Shown: in pieces, positions 26,245-34,926 of the stretch
Position numbering within the stretch: the first letter of the stretch is position 1
Layout of the letters: every line of letters starts with the position of its first letter
NCBI RefSeq assembly: GCF_030068605.1
Contig: NZ_JASJOU010000015.1
Coordinates: forward strand, 62,001-126,000
DNA from: Xanthocytophaga agilis
GTDB taxonomy: Bacteria > Bacteroidota > Bacteroidia > Cytophagales > 172606-1
Length of the DNA: 64,000 nt
Direction: 5' to 3'
Position numbers and translations under genes: made by a program
Notes under the pieces: generated by a model
Told to the model about the DNA's origin: nothing
Databases searched by the model: none
The model's input: only the letters and a program-made list of their open reading frames with translations

Positions 26245-29200
26245 ATGGATTTAGTTTCTTCAGATTTCTTTGTTCTTAGAACCCCCATCTTTCCTTATAA
26301 GCTACTTGATAAATTAAAGCTAAATGACATAAGACAGGATTCACGTTTTCTTGATGCACTTTATAGTGCTTCTTCAAAGCTTCCACTTGAAGAACTTAAT
26401 AATGGCAAACTTGATGAGAAGAAGAAAAGAAGATTGATTATAACAATAGGTAAATATTTACTACGGGCTCATACTCGTTCTACCCCTTTTGGACTATTTG
26501 CTACTATATCTTTAGGCCATATCGGTGATTCTACTTCATTAAAGTTGCAAGGAATTAATTCTGTTCAAACCAAAACCCGATTAGATAGTGAATTTATTAC
26601 CTATTTATCAGAAGATTTACTAAAAGAGCCTACTGTCAGACAGCAAATACGTTATTGGTTAAATTCTTCTGTTGTGAAAGTTTCGTCAGTCTATCAGTAT
26701 ATAGAATACCGCATAGAAAATGGCATTAAAAGGTTTTTTCTTTCAGAAATTGAAGCAATAGAAGCATTAGACTACATTGTAACTATTCTTAACCAACAAC
26801 CTGGATTCCACTATAGAGATTTGTTAAAAAAGATATGCAAACAATTAAATACCTCAACACAGGAGGAGGAAGCTTCTGAATTTATTGATAGCTTAATTGC
26901 AAGTAAATTCTTACTATCTGAACTGGAATTATTTCCTTTTCCAGTACAAGGCCAAGATAAGGCGGAACAACTAGTCCAAATTTTAAAAACAGAAAATAAT
27001 CGGTGGAGCCCAATCTTAGAAAATCTTTTAGAGGTGGCCAATCGGGCAGATCAGAATCGCATAGGGGATAAAAGAAAATTCTATTTTGAAATAAACAAGC
27101 AAATAGAAAAGGCAGAATTACTTACAGTAAAGACAATAAATGATTTTTACCAGGTTGATAGCTTTCGACCTTTAAAAGGTCATCTTACAAGCAAAATCGC
27201 TCAAGAATTAAAGGATACTATTGAGTTTCTTTCTTATCTACCCAGACCTGTAAATAAGCAGTTTGAGAAATTTAAAGAAGTTTTTGCAAACTTGTATGAG
27301 GAGGCAGAGGTACCGTTGCTTCAAGTGTTGAACACAGAAACAGGATTGGGATATCCAATCAACTCACATCAAATCGAAAGCTCATTTATTGAAGGGTTGT
27401 TTGAAACAGACAATGATAGAAGAACAGATTGGCATTCATGGAACAATCATCTTTTAAACTTATATACCAAAGCTATTCAGAAAGGACAACTTGAAATAAA
27501 CCTTACTAATAAAGATATTGAGTCGATTGAGAAACAAAAAAATATTGCTGCTTCCTTATTTTCGGTAATAACAATTCTTGCAAGTACCCAAGAAGACATA
27601 GACAGTGGCAACTATCAACTCTTACATCACCTAACAACAGGTCCATCCTCTAGTCGTTGGCTTGGTCGATTTTGCCATCTTGATGAAAATCTTACTATAC
27701 TTCTTAGGGAAGCACTTGAAAAGGAACAAGAATTCTATCCAGATTGTGTGTTAGCCGAAATTGCCCATATTTCACAACCACGTAGTGGAAATGTCATTTA
27801 TCGTCCCCCTTTACGTCCATATTATATACCATTACTTTCTCCTTCATTAGAATGTGACTCGGAACCCATCACGTTGGATGATATTTATATAAGCTGTATT
27901 GCAAATGAATTAATTCTACGAAGCAAACGATTAAACAAAAGAATCCTTCCACGATTAAGTTCCGCTCATGATGCACAAAAATACTCTCTCCCATTATATA
28001 AATTACTTGTAGATATTCAAGATCAGGAAATGGGAACACTTAGTTTTACATGGGGTCCTATGGCAAAAGACCAACCTTTTCTTCCTAGAGTAACTTTTGG
28101 AAAGACTATTCTCTCCCCATCTATATGGCAATTAACCAATGACCAACAGATACATTTAAGTACGTTAGAGGAAAACAGTTTTATAGAAGAATTTACTAAA
28201 ATAAGTTGGGAACTTAACCTTCCTGAAATAGTACTTATTGGTGAAGGAGATAACAGACTCCCCATTAGCATTGCCAGCATTGCTAAGGATGCTGTTACCA
28301 GAGCAATTTTGATGCAGTGGATTCAAACAACGAAAGACAGAATTTTACTAGAAGACTTGTCAATAAATTCTAAATGGGTTTCTTCACCAGAAGGGAAACA
28401 TTCCCATGAGATAATCATTCCATTTTATAATAGGGCTCCAGAACCTAAACGGCTTCTCAAACTTGACATGAATGCAGTCATATCTCAAAAACGTCGTTTT
28501 GGTTTCGGATCGGAATGGATATATTTTAAAATATATGCAGGAATACAGGCAACAGAGAAGATATTACTTAATGTATTACCCAAATGGATCCAATCTATTG
28601 AGCAAAGAGGATTGATACAGAAATGGTTTTTTGTTAGATATCAGGATGATAAGGGACACCATCTCAGGATCCGCTTTTTTGGAACCGACAACTTTTATTT
28701 AACAGTAAGTCAGGAATTACATACTCTTCTTAATCCTTTCCTAGAAAGCAATCAAATTCAGAACATTGTAATAGATACTTATCAGCGTGAAATTGAAAGG
28801 TATGGTGCAGAGCTGATCGAAGTCACAGAAACTTTGTTTTATTATGATAGTAGAACAGTAATGAATCTACTTGGTAACATTGATGAGGATTCCAAAGAAA
28901 ATAGCCGAATCTTAATTGCATTTTTGCTTGTGGATAGCTTCATGAGTGCGTTTGGGTTAAGCCTTCTAGAAAAGTATCAGATGATGAATTGGCAACAATC
29001 TACATTGAAGAAAATATTTAAAATTCACAAGTCCACTCAACTCAAAAAACTTAGTGATAAATACCAAAAGTCTAAATCTCTTCTCTTTTTTCTAGAAAAG
29101 CCAATAAATAGTGAGTCAAATGATATAAGTCAGATTCGAAAAATTATAGATATACATTGGTCAAAGTGTATAAATGTAATAACAATACTTAGTAAGGACA

Positions 29201-29355
29201 ATGACCAAGCTGCTCCGATCAAAAGCAGGTTAGCCGCATATTTACATATGAGCCTTAATAGATTATTCACCACTAATTCGAATCATCATGAATTAGTAAT
29301 TTATTATTGCCTATGCAAACACTATGAGTCAAAAATTAAGCAAATCAAGAACTAA
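26245..29355 (+). CDS. class I lanthipeptide dehydratase (LanB-like), full length
   Basis: The start at 26245 gives MDLVSSDFFVLRTPIFPY, the usual LanB beginning; a longer frame from 26188 would overlap the HlyD gene. The 1036-residue protein has the Lant_dehydr_N glutamylation domain (about 1-660; RAHTRSTPFGLFA is its diagnostic motif near 71-83) and the SpaB_C/thiopeptide-type elimination domain (about 770-1030; WIYFKIYAGIQATEKIL and KGHHLRIRFFG). It glutamylates Ser/Thr of the precursor with Glu-tRNA and eliminates glutamate to give dehydro residues. It is more AT-rich than the exporter. It converges with the S41 protease gene, with 7 bases between stops. No LanC follows. Confidence 0.95.
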   Translation: MDLVSSDFFVLRTPIFPYKLLDKLKLNDIRQDSRFLDALYSASSKLPLEELNNGKLDEKKKRRLIITIGKYLLRAHTRSTPFGLFATISLGHIGDSTSLKLQGINSVQTKTRLDSEFITYLSEDLLKEPTVRQQIRYWLNSSVVKVSSVYQYIEYRIENGIKRFFLSEIEAIEALDYIVTILNQQPGFHYRDLLKKICKQLNTSTQEEEASEFIDSLIASKFLLSELELFPFPVQGQDKAEQLVQILKTENNRWSPILENLLEVANRADQNRIGDKRKFYFEINKQIEKAELLTVKTINDFYQVDSFRPLKGHLTSKIAQELKDTIEFLSYLPRPVNKQFEKFKEVFANLYEEAEVPLLQVLNTETGLGYPINSHQIESSFIEGLFETDNDRRTDWHSWNNHLLNLYTKAIQKGQLEINLTNKDIESIEKQKNIAASLFSVITILASTQEDIDSGNYQLLHHLTTGPSSSRWLGRFCHLDENLTILLREALEKEQEFYPDCVLAEIAHISQPRSGNVIYRPPLRPYYIPLLSPSLECDSEPITLDDIYISCIANELILRSKRLNKRILPRLSSAHDAQKYSLPLYKLLVDIQDQEMGTLSFTWGPMAKDQPFLPRVTFGKTILSPSIWQLTNDQQIHLSTLEENSFIEEFTKISWELNLPEIVLIGEGDNRLPISIASIAKDAVTRAILMQWIQTTKDRILLEDLSINSKWVSSPEGKHSHEIIIPFYNRAPEPKRLLKLDMNAVISQKRRFGFGSEWIYFKIYAGIQATEKILLNVLPKWIQSIEQRGLIQKWFFVRYQDDKGHHLRIRFFGTDNFYLTVSQELHTLLNPFLESNQIQNIVIDTYQREIERYGAELIEVTETLFYYDSRTVMNLLGNIDEDSKENSRILIAFLLVDSFMSAFGLSLLEKYQMMNWQQSTLKKIFKIHKSTQLKKLSDKYQKSKSLLFFLEKPINSESNDISQIRKIIDIHWSKCINVITILSKDNDQAAPIKSRLAAYLHMSLNRLFTTNSNHHELVIYYCLCKHYESKIKQIKN

Positions 29356-29362
29356 AGGTTGG

Positions 29363-30781
29363 CTATCTTAGAGTGCCTGCTTTTTTTATGATATACTGAA
29401 TCCAGTCCTGCGTTTGCTCAGGAATCTTAAGAAAGGGAATGATCTTTACAGGATCAAGAGTAGAATCTACATTCTTATAATTGCCATTCCGGGTAATTGG
29501 ATACATAATCTGATAGATAGGACAGGGTAAATTAACTGATACCGCATCTAAATTATCAATAGCACCAGCAGAAGGTTGCCCACAGGTGATTACTTTACTA
29601 CTCTGTTGCGCCAGTTCAGCAAACATCTCTGCTGCACTAGCTGTTCCTTTGTCAATTAAGACAAAAACCCGTTGAGGGAATCGACTTTTTGGAATAGCAG
29701 CAATACTATCTGTTTGCCAGTAAAGCTGATCGGGATGAGATTTCATATCAGAAATTAGCTTTGTAACCAGATTGATCTCATAGGGTGTTACATCTGGGTA
29801 TGTTTTCAGTATATCTATAATTTTTGAATATGCGTTAACATTAGTTAAAGTAGCAAGAGTGCCCGCGCCTTTCATTACTACTTCACCATCTGAAACCAGA
29901 GTAAGAAGCTTTGGAAAAGTGGCGATCCCACCACCTCCATTTTGTCGCAAATCGATAATTAAATTCTTCACTGAAAACAATTGATTTTTATATCGAGAGA
30001 AGACAGAATCAATTGGTTCAACCAAGCCAAACGAGTTAATATCTAACAAATTCCAGTCAGCAGAAAGAGACTTAAATGAAATAATAGGTTCTTCTTTAAA
30101 AGGCTTTTCTTGATCGGATTGCTTTTGCCAGTTAAATGAAATCTCGGAACCTTGAAGGCTCACAAGTTGATTTTGAGCAAAATGATATTTGATTTTTCTG
30201 GGTAAATGGTCTCTCGAATACAATATACCTTCATAGATTGAAGGGCTTCTGCGAGTAAGCTTCACTTTGATCTGTCCAGGTTTCCAGAAGGCTGTGTCAG
30301 CAAAAAGTATCAAACCAATAAAGGAATCTTTAGACCCTTTTTCCCGAGATATAGATATCTGATAAGCCCCAGAAGTATTATTCCATTTGCCTTCAATCGG
30401 GTCATTCCTTGTACTCTCATTTTTTTCAGATATTTCAATACTCTGATTTGGTGCAAAATTTAGAACCTGAGAAGCATTTTTGCGATTCAACGAAATAAGA
30501 AAATGTCCATCTTTAAAAAAAGACACCCATGAATCCAAAAGGTTTAAACATGCGAATGGATTAGTGATATTCTTGCTAGTTCTTTGCAGACTGTCCTGAA
30601 AGGAAATAAATAGATTTTTGTTGCCAGAATGTATTTTATATTTAAACCCAATATAATTTGTTTTAGTATGTTCAATGAGCGCATTTAATGTTGATTCACA
30701 AGAACATGAGCTTTGGGCTTTGCCTTCCCAATTGCTTAATAACAATATTATAAGAATAACAGAAAAGTGTAATCGAATCAT
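29363..30781 (-). CDS. S41 (C-terminal processing type) protease, exported
   Basis: The start at 30781 (MIRLHFSVILIILLLSNWEGKAQ) puts a signal peptide first; a longer frame starts at 30814. 472 residues. The catalytic core holds LRQNGGGG (near 283) and GTASAAEMFAELAQQ with the nucleophile Ser near 380, then CGQPSAGAIDNLD. A PDZ domain is not obvious. It lies between the convergent LanB gene and the precursor on the same strand as the precursor, with the 58-base palindrome between. Possible roles are processing or degradation of the exported peptide, or immunity; none is proven. Confidence 0.85.
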   Translation of the reverse strand: MIRLHFSVILIILLLSNWEGKAQSSCSCESTLNALIEHTKTNYIGFKYKIHSGNKNLFISFQDSLQRTSKNITNPFACLNLLDSWVSFFKDGHFLISLNRKNASQVLNFAPNQSIEISEKNESTRNDPIEGKWNNTSGAYQISISREKGSKDSFIGLILFADTAFWKPGQIKVKLTRRSPSIYEGILYSRDHLPRKIKYHFAQNQLVSLQGSEISFNWQKQSDQEKPFKEEPIISFKSLSADWNLLDINSFGLVEPIDSVFSRYKNQLFSVKNLIIDLRQNGGGGIATFPKLLTLVSDGEVVMKGAGTLATLTNVNAYSKIIDILKTYPDVTPYEINLVTKLISDMKSHPDQLYWQTDSIAAIPKSRFPQRVFVLIDKGTASAAEMFAELAQQSSKVITCGQPSAGAIDNLDAVSVNLPCPIYQIMYPITRNGNYKNVDSTLDPVKIIPFLKIPEQTQDWIQYIIKKAGTLR

Positions 30782-30906
30782 TTGATGAGTGATAAATATG
30801 TATTGGAAATTCAAGTATCATACAAGTATCCGAGGTCTACTTATATAATATTAGTCTATACAATTTTTAATTTTGATCAAATATTATTAATCTTATATAT
30901 GGTAAT

Positions 30907-30964
30907 TTCTCTAAAACAGGAAGTGGTACAAAATATATTTTGTACCACTTCCTGTTTTAGAGAA
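30907..30964. terminator. 58-base perfect palindrome between precursor and S41 gene
   Basis: The 29-base arms are exact reverse complements with no loop bases: the left arm begins ttctctaaaacaggaagtgg and the centre reads aaatatattt. It lies 58 bases downstream of the precursor stop on its strand. A terminator or an attenuator that lets the precursor be made in excess over the protease is the simplest reading. On the plus strand the right arm is followed by tctttctattttt, so it may work in both directions. Confidence 0.65.
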
Positions 30965-31022
30965 TCTTTCTATTTTTAATACTCGTTATTATACCATCTT
31001 TCTTAAATGGAAAGATATTCTT

Positions 31023-31187
31023 TCAAATACTAATACCAGTTGTACAGGCAGTGATTGTCGTTCCACAATTACGACCACCAGAACCTCCGTTTATTTGTTT
31101 AGTTTCCAGTTCAGTTAACGGTGTCAGGCTACTCAATGTCTTCTTTTTAAGATTGAAGTGGGTTGAAGGATTTTTTTTGCTTTTCAT
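31023..31187 (-). CDS. RiPP precursor peptide, class I lanthipeptide-like
   Basis: A 54-residue frame found by reading the gap: ATG at 31187 (complement cat at 31185-31187), stop at 31023. The leader (1-35) has FNLKKKTLSSL at 11-21, close to the FNLD-box that LanB enzymes bind, then an acidic stretch and the double-glycine end QINGG. The core after GG is SGGRNCGTTITACTTGISI: two Cys, and seven Ser/Thr that LanB could dehydrate. The gene is divergent from the histidine kinase gene and upstream of the S41 gene. It is too short for routine gene finders. The match in leader, cleavage site, enzyme and exporter is strong; the product structure is inference. Confidence 0.88.
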   Translation of the reverse strand: MKSKKNPSTHFNLKKKTLSSLTPLTELETKQINGGSGGRNCGTTITACTTGISI

Positions 31188-31282
31188 AAATAAATGCTGG
31201 TAAATTAATTAAAATTACAACTGCATAAAAATAGGAAAATCATTCAAAATGACAAGATATTTTAACCTAATTAAAATGAACA

Positions 31283-32368
31283 ATGAATGTAGAAAAAATA
31301 TTGAATTACAAAATAACACTACCTCTGATACTCTGGTTGGTATATGTTTTTTGTGGTGCGTTAAATTTGTATATAGTCAGTCGGGCCGACAAAATCGTAT
31401 TCTTAGATCCGCTAATCTATTTCATCTATCTTTCAGGTGTATTTTATATAGCCGCCTGTGTGATCTATCCGATTTGGCAAACAAAATATAGTAGAATTAT
31501 AAAAATAGTATTCATACTATTTTCTGAAATAGGAGTACTTCTATTGTTAACACTTATGGATTTTATACTCGATTATGTTCTACCAATCCATAACTCTGAA
31601 ATTCCTCCTCCAGAATGGAAATTATCCTGGATTTTTAACTTCATAATAACTGGACATGTCTGGCATACAATTCAATATTCCATCTTTGGTTTTTTATATG
31701 CATATGCAAAATTCATCAATAAAAATAGAACAGAGCAACTTATAAAAACAGAGCGGGAAAAATATGTATTGGAAACATCCTTTCTGCGTTCTCAATTCCA
31801 TCCTCACTTCGTATTCAATGTGATCAATAGCATGTATAATCTGGCAAGAAAAAAAACAGACACACTACCAGTAGTCATTCAAAAATTTGCAGATTTGATG
31901 CGACATTCCTATGAATACAGAGAAGCTACAATCCCAATAGAGCAGGAGATTCAACATATAACAAACTATCTTTCTATTGTCCAGTTTCAATATAATCATA
32001 CCCTTCAATATGATATCTCATTCGCAGGAGACAAACAACTCAAAGTTATTCCTTCCGTTCTGATAACCTATGTGGAAAATGCGGTAAAACACGGATACCT
32101 GTTAGATCAAAATAACCCTTTAACTGTTGCTATTACTGCGGAAAGTAATCGCTTACAGATCAGTATTTCTAATCCGGTCAAATCCAGTCCAATCACTTCT
32201 ACAGTTGAAAAAGTTTCTACAGGTATTGGCCTAAAAAATGCGCAAAGACGTTTAGAAATCCACTATGGTAACAGACAAACGCTAAAAACAACCAATCAGA
32301 ACAATTACTATAAGGTAGATATTCATATCAATAATCCAGCACTGATAGATTCACTTATCCAGGATTAG
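31283..32368 (+). CDS. LytS/YehU-type histidine kinase
   Basis: A 361-residue kinase. Four membrane helices fill about 10-150. The His_kinase box FLRSQFHPHFVFNVINSMYNL carries the phospho-accepting His near 172. The ATPase part has ITYVENAVKHGYL (N-box, near 262) and TGIGLKNAQRRLEIHYG. It lacks a periplasmic sensor domain, so it likely senses in the membrane, as in peptide quorum sensing or antibiotic stress. It is divergent from the RiPP precursor and followed by a response regulator gene, so it probably controls the RiPP locus. Confidence 0.9.
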   Translation: MNVEKILNYKITLPLILWLVYVFCGALNLYIVSRADKIVFLDPLIYFIYLSGVFYIAACVIYPIWQTKYSRIIKIVFILFSEIGVLLLLTLMDFILDYVLPIHNSEIPPPEWKLSWIFNFIITGHVWHTIQYSIFGFLYAYAKFINKNRTEQLIKTEREKYVLETSFLRSQFHPHFVFNVINSMYNLARKKTDTLPVVIQKFADLMRHSYEYREATIPIEQEIQHITNYLSIVQFQYNHTLQYDISFAGDKQLKVIPSVLITYVENAVKHGYLLDQNNPLTVAITAESNRLQISISNPVKSSPITSTVEKVSTGIGLKNAQRRLEIHYGNRQTLKTTNQNNYYKVDIHINNPALIDSLIQD

Positions 32369-32513
32369 AACAGAAGAGTATGATGTACACAAAATATCTT
32401 CCGTTTTTATAGCTATAGAGGCTTTTTTTATGATATAGCTTAATTATTCAAAAACTATTCTATATGGTTATCGTTAAAGTAACATAAACAAACCATACAA
32501 TTCTTTTATTCCG

Positions 32514-33155
32514 ATGCAACCCTCAAGGCAAAAAATCAAATGTGTTATAGTAGATGATACTCCCATTCAGTTGGAAATCTTAACAGAAGACCTTCAAAAG
32601 ATACCCCAGATTGAAATCCTTTTAGCCACTACAGATCCTGTAGAAGCCTATAGCTTCTTGATGGATAATCAGGTAGATGTTGCCTTTTTAGATATACATA
32701 TGCCAGTGCTGACAGGAATGGATATTATTGAACAATTTGGCAACACCATTAACTTTATTGTCATCACTGCCTATGATGATTATGGGCTGAAAACTCATAA
32801 GTATCATGGTTCTATCGATTTTTTGTTAAAGCCTGTGAGCATGGACAGTTTACTGAATGCTGTAACAAAACTGTCCAAACGGCTTGAGGAGCAAAACGCC
32901 TTAAAAAATGCAACAAGACCCTGGGATCATAAACTAGAGGAAACGTATAAGAATTTTAGAAGTCTGTATAGCTTAACAGATCGGGAAGAACAGATCACCA
33001 AACTTTTAACAGACGGATTATCGAACAAACAGATTGCAGATAAAATTTTTCTGGCAGAAAGCACAGTGGCTAAACACATTCAGAATATTTACAAGAAATC
33101 CTCTGTCAAATCCAAGTTCGAATTGATCCACAAAATCAGTCAGTTAAACTCCTGA
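32514..33155 (+). CDS. response regulator with receiver and LuxR-type HTH
   Basis: A 213-residue regulator. The receiver has VDDT at 12-15 and the phosphorylated Asp in FLDIHMP near residue 59, with a Lys in LLKPVS near 106. The C-terminus (about 148-210) is a LuxR/GerE HTH: LTDREEQITKLLTDGLSNKQIADKIFLAESTVAKHIQNIYKK read in parts. Most LytS-type kinases pair with LytTR regulators; here the output is LuxR-type. The gap to the kinase gene is 145 bases. Regulated target inferred: the RiPP genes. Confidence 0.92.
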   Translation: MQPSRQKIKCVIVDDTPIQLEILTEDLQKIPQIEILLATTDPVEAYSFLMDNQVDVAFLDIHMPVLTGMDIIEQFGNTINFIVITAYDDYGLKTHKYHGSIDFLLKPVSMDSLLNAVTKLSKRLEEQNALKNATRPWDHKLEETYKNFRSLYSLTDREEQITKLLTDGLSNKQIADKIFLAESTVAKHIQNIYKKSSVKSKFELIHKISQLNS

Positions 33156-33273
33156 CCGGCTACATTTAGAAAATCGTATTGGCTTAGAAACTCACTTTAA
33201 ATTAGCTTCTTCTACAACGCTTATCTACTAGCATAAAGCGGTGTTCTGATCAAAAAGCCTAAAATTCAGTACT

Positions 33274-33304
33274 AAAATACTCAATTTTGAGTATTTTTTT
33301 TTGC
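33274..33304 (+). terminator. terminator after the response regulator gene
   Basis: The arms aaaatactcaa and ttgagtatttt form a perfect 11-base stem with a two-base loop, and more T follow. It separates the RiPP unit from the T4SS operon. Confidence 0.85.
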
Positions 33305-33349
33305 TTCACTTAGCAAGACCTTCGTCATAGAAACTTAAACGTTACTTCT

Positions 33350-33715
33350 ATGCAAGATCATCATCCTATACAAGATCATCCTATAGCACGAGCTGTTCCA
33401 CAAACACAAAACAAGAAAGCAGAGAATAGCATCGTAGAGACTGCTCCAAACCACTTCCTTAATGAGTATGCGCAAAGTCTGGTATTAGCTCTTGCGTGTT
33501 ACTATGATCTATTGGATGAAAAACTGCGAAAAGATCTCTTCATCAGAGGTATGCTCTGTAGTCCGCTTGAAGATCTGATTGATAGTCTTTGCCTCCATGA
33601 GCCATGTGCGCTACTGCTTACCCAGATAAAGCTTGAAAAAGTTGATATTGATGAAATTCCAACAAGTAAGATTTTAGATACCATCCGGCTGAGAGCCATT
33701 ACTCTATTGCCTTAA
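33350..33715 (+). CDS. hypothetical protein at the head of the T4SS operon
   Basis: A 121-residue soluble protein. The N-terminus is polar with a repeated HHPIQDHPI; the rest is helical. No family recognised. It is the first gene after the terminator at 33274..33304 and stands about 150 bases before the VirB2-like gene in the same direction. Confidence 0.5.
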   Translation: MQDHHPIQDHPIARAVPQTQNKKAENSIVETAPNHFLNEYAQSLVLALACYYDLLDEKLRKDLFIRGMLCSPLEDLIDSLCLHEPCALLLTQIKLEKVDIDEIPTSKILDTIRLRAITLLP

Positions 33716-33863
33716 TCCTGTCCTGCCAAAATCTTGTCTTGCCCAATTGTCATTTTTACTTCCTATTTCAAATGACTTATCAAGTTATCAACCATTAGGT
33801 ATTTCACCTATTGAATTCCTATACGATTCGCATAAACTCTATATCATTTTTTATTCACCGTTA

Positions 33864-34256
33864 ATGCTTACTTATATGCTTGCCAACCTTTTTCAATCTT
33901 CTTTACCTGAAAATTTAACACAGACTGGTCTAAAGACTCACATACCCTACTCCAACAAGTACCTATGGGGATTTGTATTTCTGTTTTTATCTCAGACAGT
34001 CTCTGCTCAGCAAACTGTTGGCGGTCTTACCCAGATTGTCGAGCAAATTAAACTCGTTGCCAATGTTCTTTTTATTGGGGCTATTGTCTGGGCAGCAGTC
34101 CGTACGGTACTCGCCTTTGCCGGAGGGAGTCCCAATGCCATGGGAAATGCCATGCAAACGATTCTGATCGCCATCTTCTGGTTTGGCTTTAACTACTTTG
34201 TTGAAGATATCGCTTCCTCACTGGGTGGAGCTGGGGCAGGTGATTATAACCGATGA
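33864..34256 (+). CDS. traE: TraE-like pilin/VirB2-type protein
   Basis: The frame is open from 33747; I start at the ATG at 33864 because the part before it is low-quality sequence. A signal-like segment ends at TVSAQQ, then two hydrophobic helices (KLVANVLFIGAIVWAAVRTVLAFAGG and AMQTILIAIFWFGFNYFV, each read in part) give the small two-helix plan of VirB2/TrbC pilins and of Bacteroidota TraE (DUF4134-like). It is followed by the VirB3-like gene, as expected for this order. Confidence 0.6.
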   Translation: MLTYMLANLFQSSLPENLTQTGLKTHIPYSNKYLWGFVFLFLSQTVSAQQTVGGLTQIVEQIKLVANVLFIGAIVWAAVRTVLAFAGGSPNAMGNAMQTILIAIFWFGFNYFVEDIASSLGGAGAGDYNR

Positions 34257-34339
34257 TCTACCCTTGTTAATCACACTCTATTAATTTATCCATAGTGATA
34301 GATCTTTATTAGCTACTCTGACTTATACAAACCCTGATT

Positions 34340-34837
34340 ATGATAACAAGACGCTATCTGGAAAAAGAGTCTACTGTTCTGGGTCTTCCCATGCTGCAGG
34401 TAGGCATGCTGATTATGCTCACTGTGGTGCTGATCATCTTTTCGACCTTTCTGAAATTGATGGCACCTGGCTTTAAGTGGTTCAATCATGCGACTGTGAT
34501 CATTGTTACATCTGCTTATTTTGGACTCAAGTATGCTTCCCGTCAGAAGCATCCGAGCTTTATTACTTCGTATCTGAGCTATCGCTTTCAGCAAAAGTCC
34601 AAACGGTTTTCTCCAACAGCGGACTCGGTGTTAAATGCAGAGTCCATACTGCTGGCTTTTCATCGCAATCAGGCACTTCTGAAAAAAGACACAAGCAACT
34701 GGACACAGGGTAACTCTTTGCAAAGAAAAACGATAAGAAAAGAAGCTGACAATCCAGCGAAGAATGAAACCAAGTGGACAGATGCTGCCAGAGACTATTC
34801 CGATAGGGAAGTAAGTCTGAATGAATACGGGCAATGA
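34340..34837 (+). CDS. traF: TraF-like VirB3-type T4SS protein
   Basis: A 165-residue protein. Two adjacent hydrophobic helices lie at about 20-65 (MLIMLTVVLIIFSTFLKLMA and WFNHATVIIVTSAYFGLKYA), as in VirB3 and Bacteroidota TraF (DUF4133). The C-terminal half is a polar Lys/Gln-rich tail longer than usual. It sits between the VirB2-like and VirB4-like genes. Confidence 0.65.
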   Translation: MITRRYLEKESTVLGLPMLQVGMLIMLTVVLIIFSTFLKLMAPGFKWFNHATVIIVTSAYFGLKYASRQKHPSFITSYLSYRFQQKSKRFSPTADSVLNAESILLAFHRNQALLKKDTSNWTQGNSLQRKTIRKEADNPAKNETKWTDAARDYSDREVSLNEYGQ

Positions 34838-34864
34838 CCACTCTCAAAGTGGTCATTGCTTTTT
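34831..34864 (+). terminator. terminator-like hairpin between traF and traG
   Basis: A perfect 12-base stem (gcaatgaccact with agtggtcattgc), loop ctcaa, followed by five T. It lies across the traF stop and before the ATG of the VirB4 gene at 34927. It may attenuate transcription into the ATPase gene. Confidence 0.75.
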
Positions 34865-34926
34865 GGGGAGGTCAGTATTTTTCCTTTCCTATCAATCCCT
34901 TACACCATCTAACTACTACCATTTCT

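Noticed and set aside
34834-34926. N-terminal extension of TraG from the ATG at 34834
   Set aside because: The start lies inside a terminator hairpin and the extra residues are not family-like.
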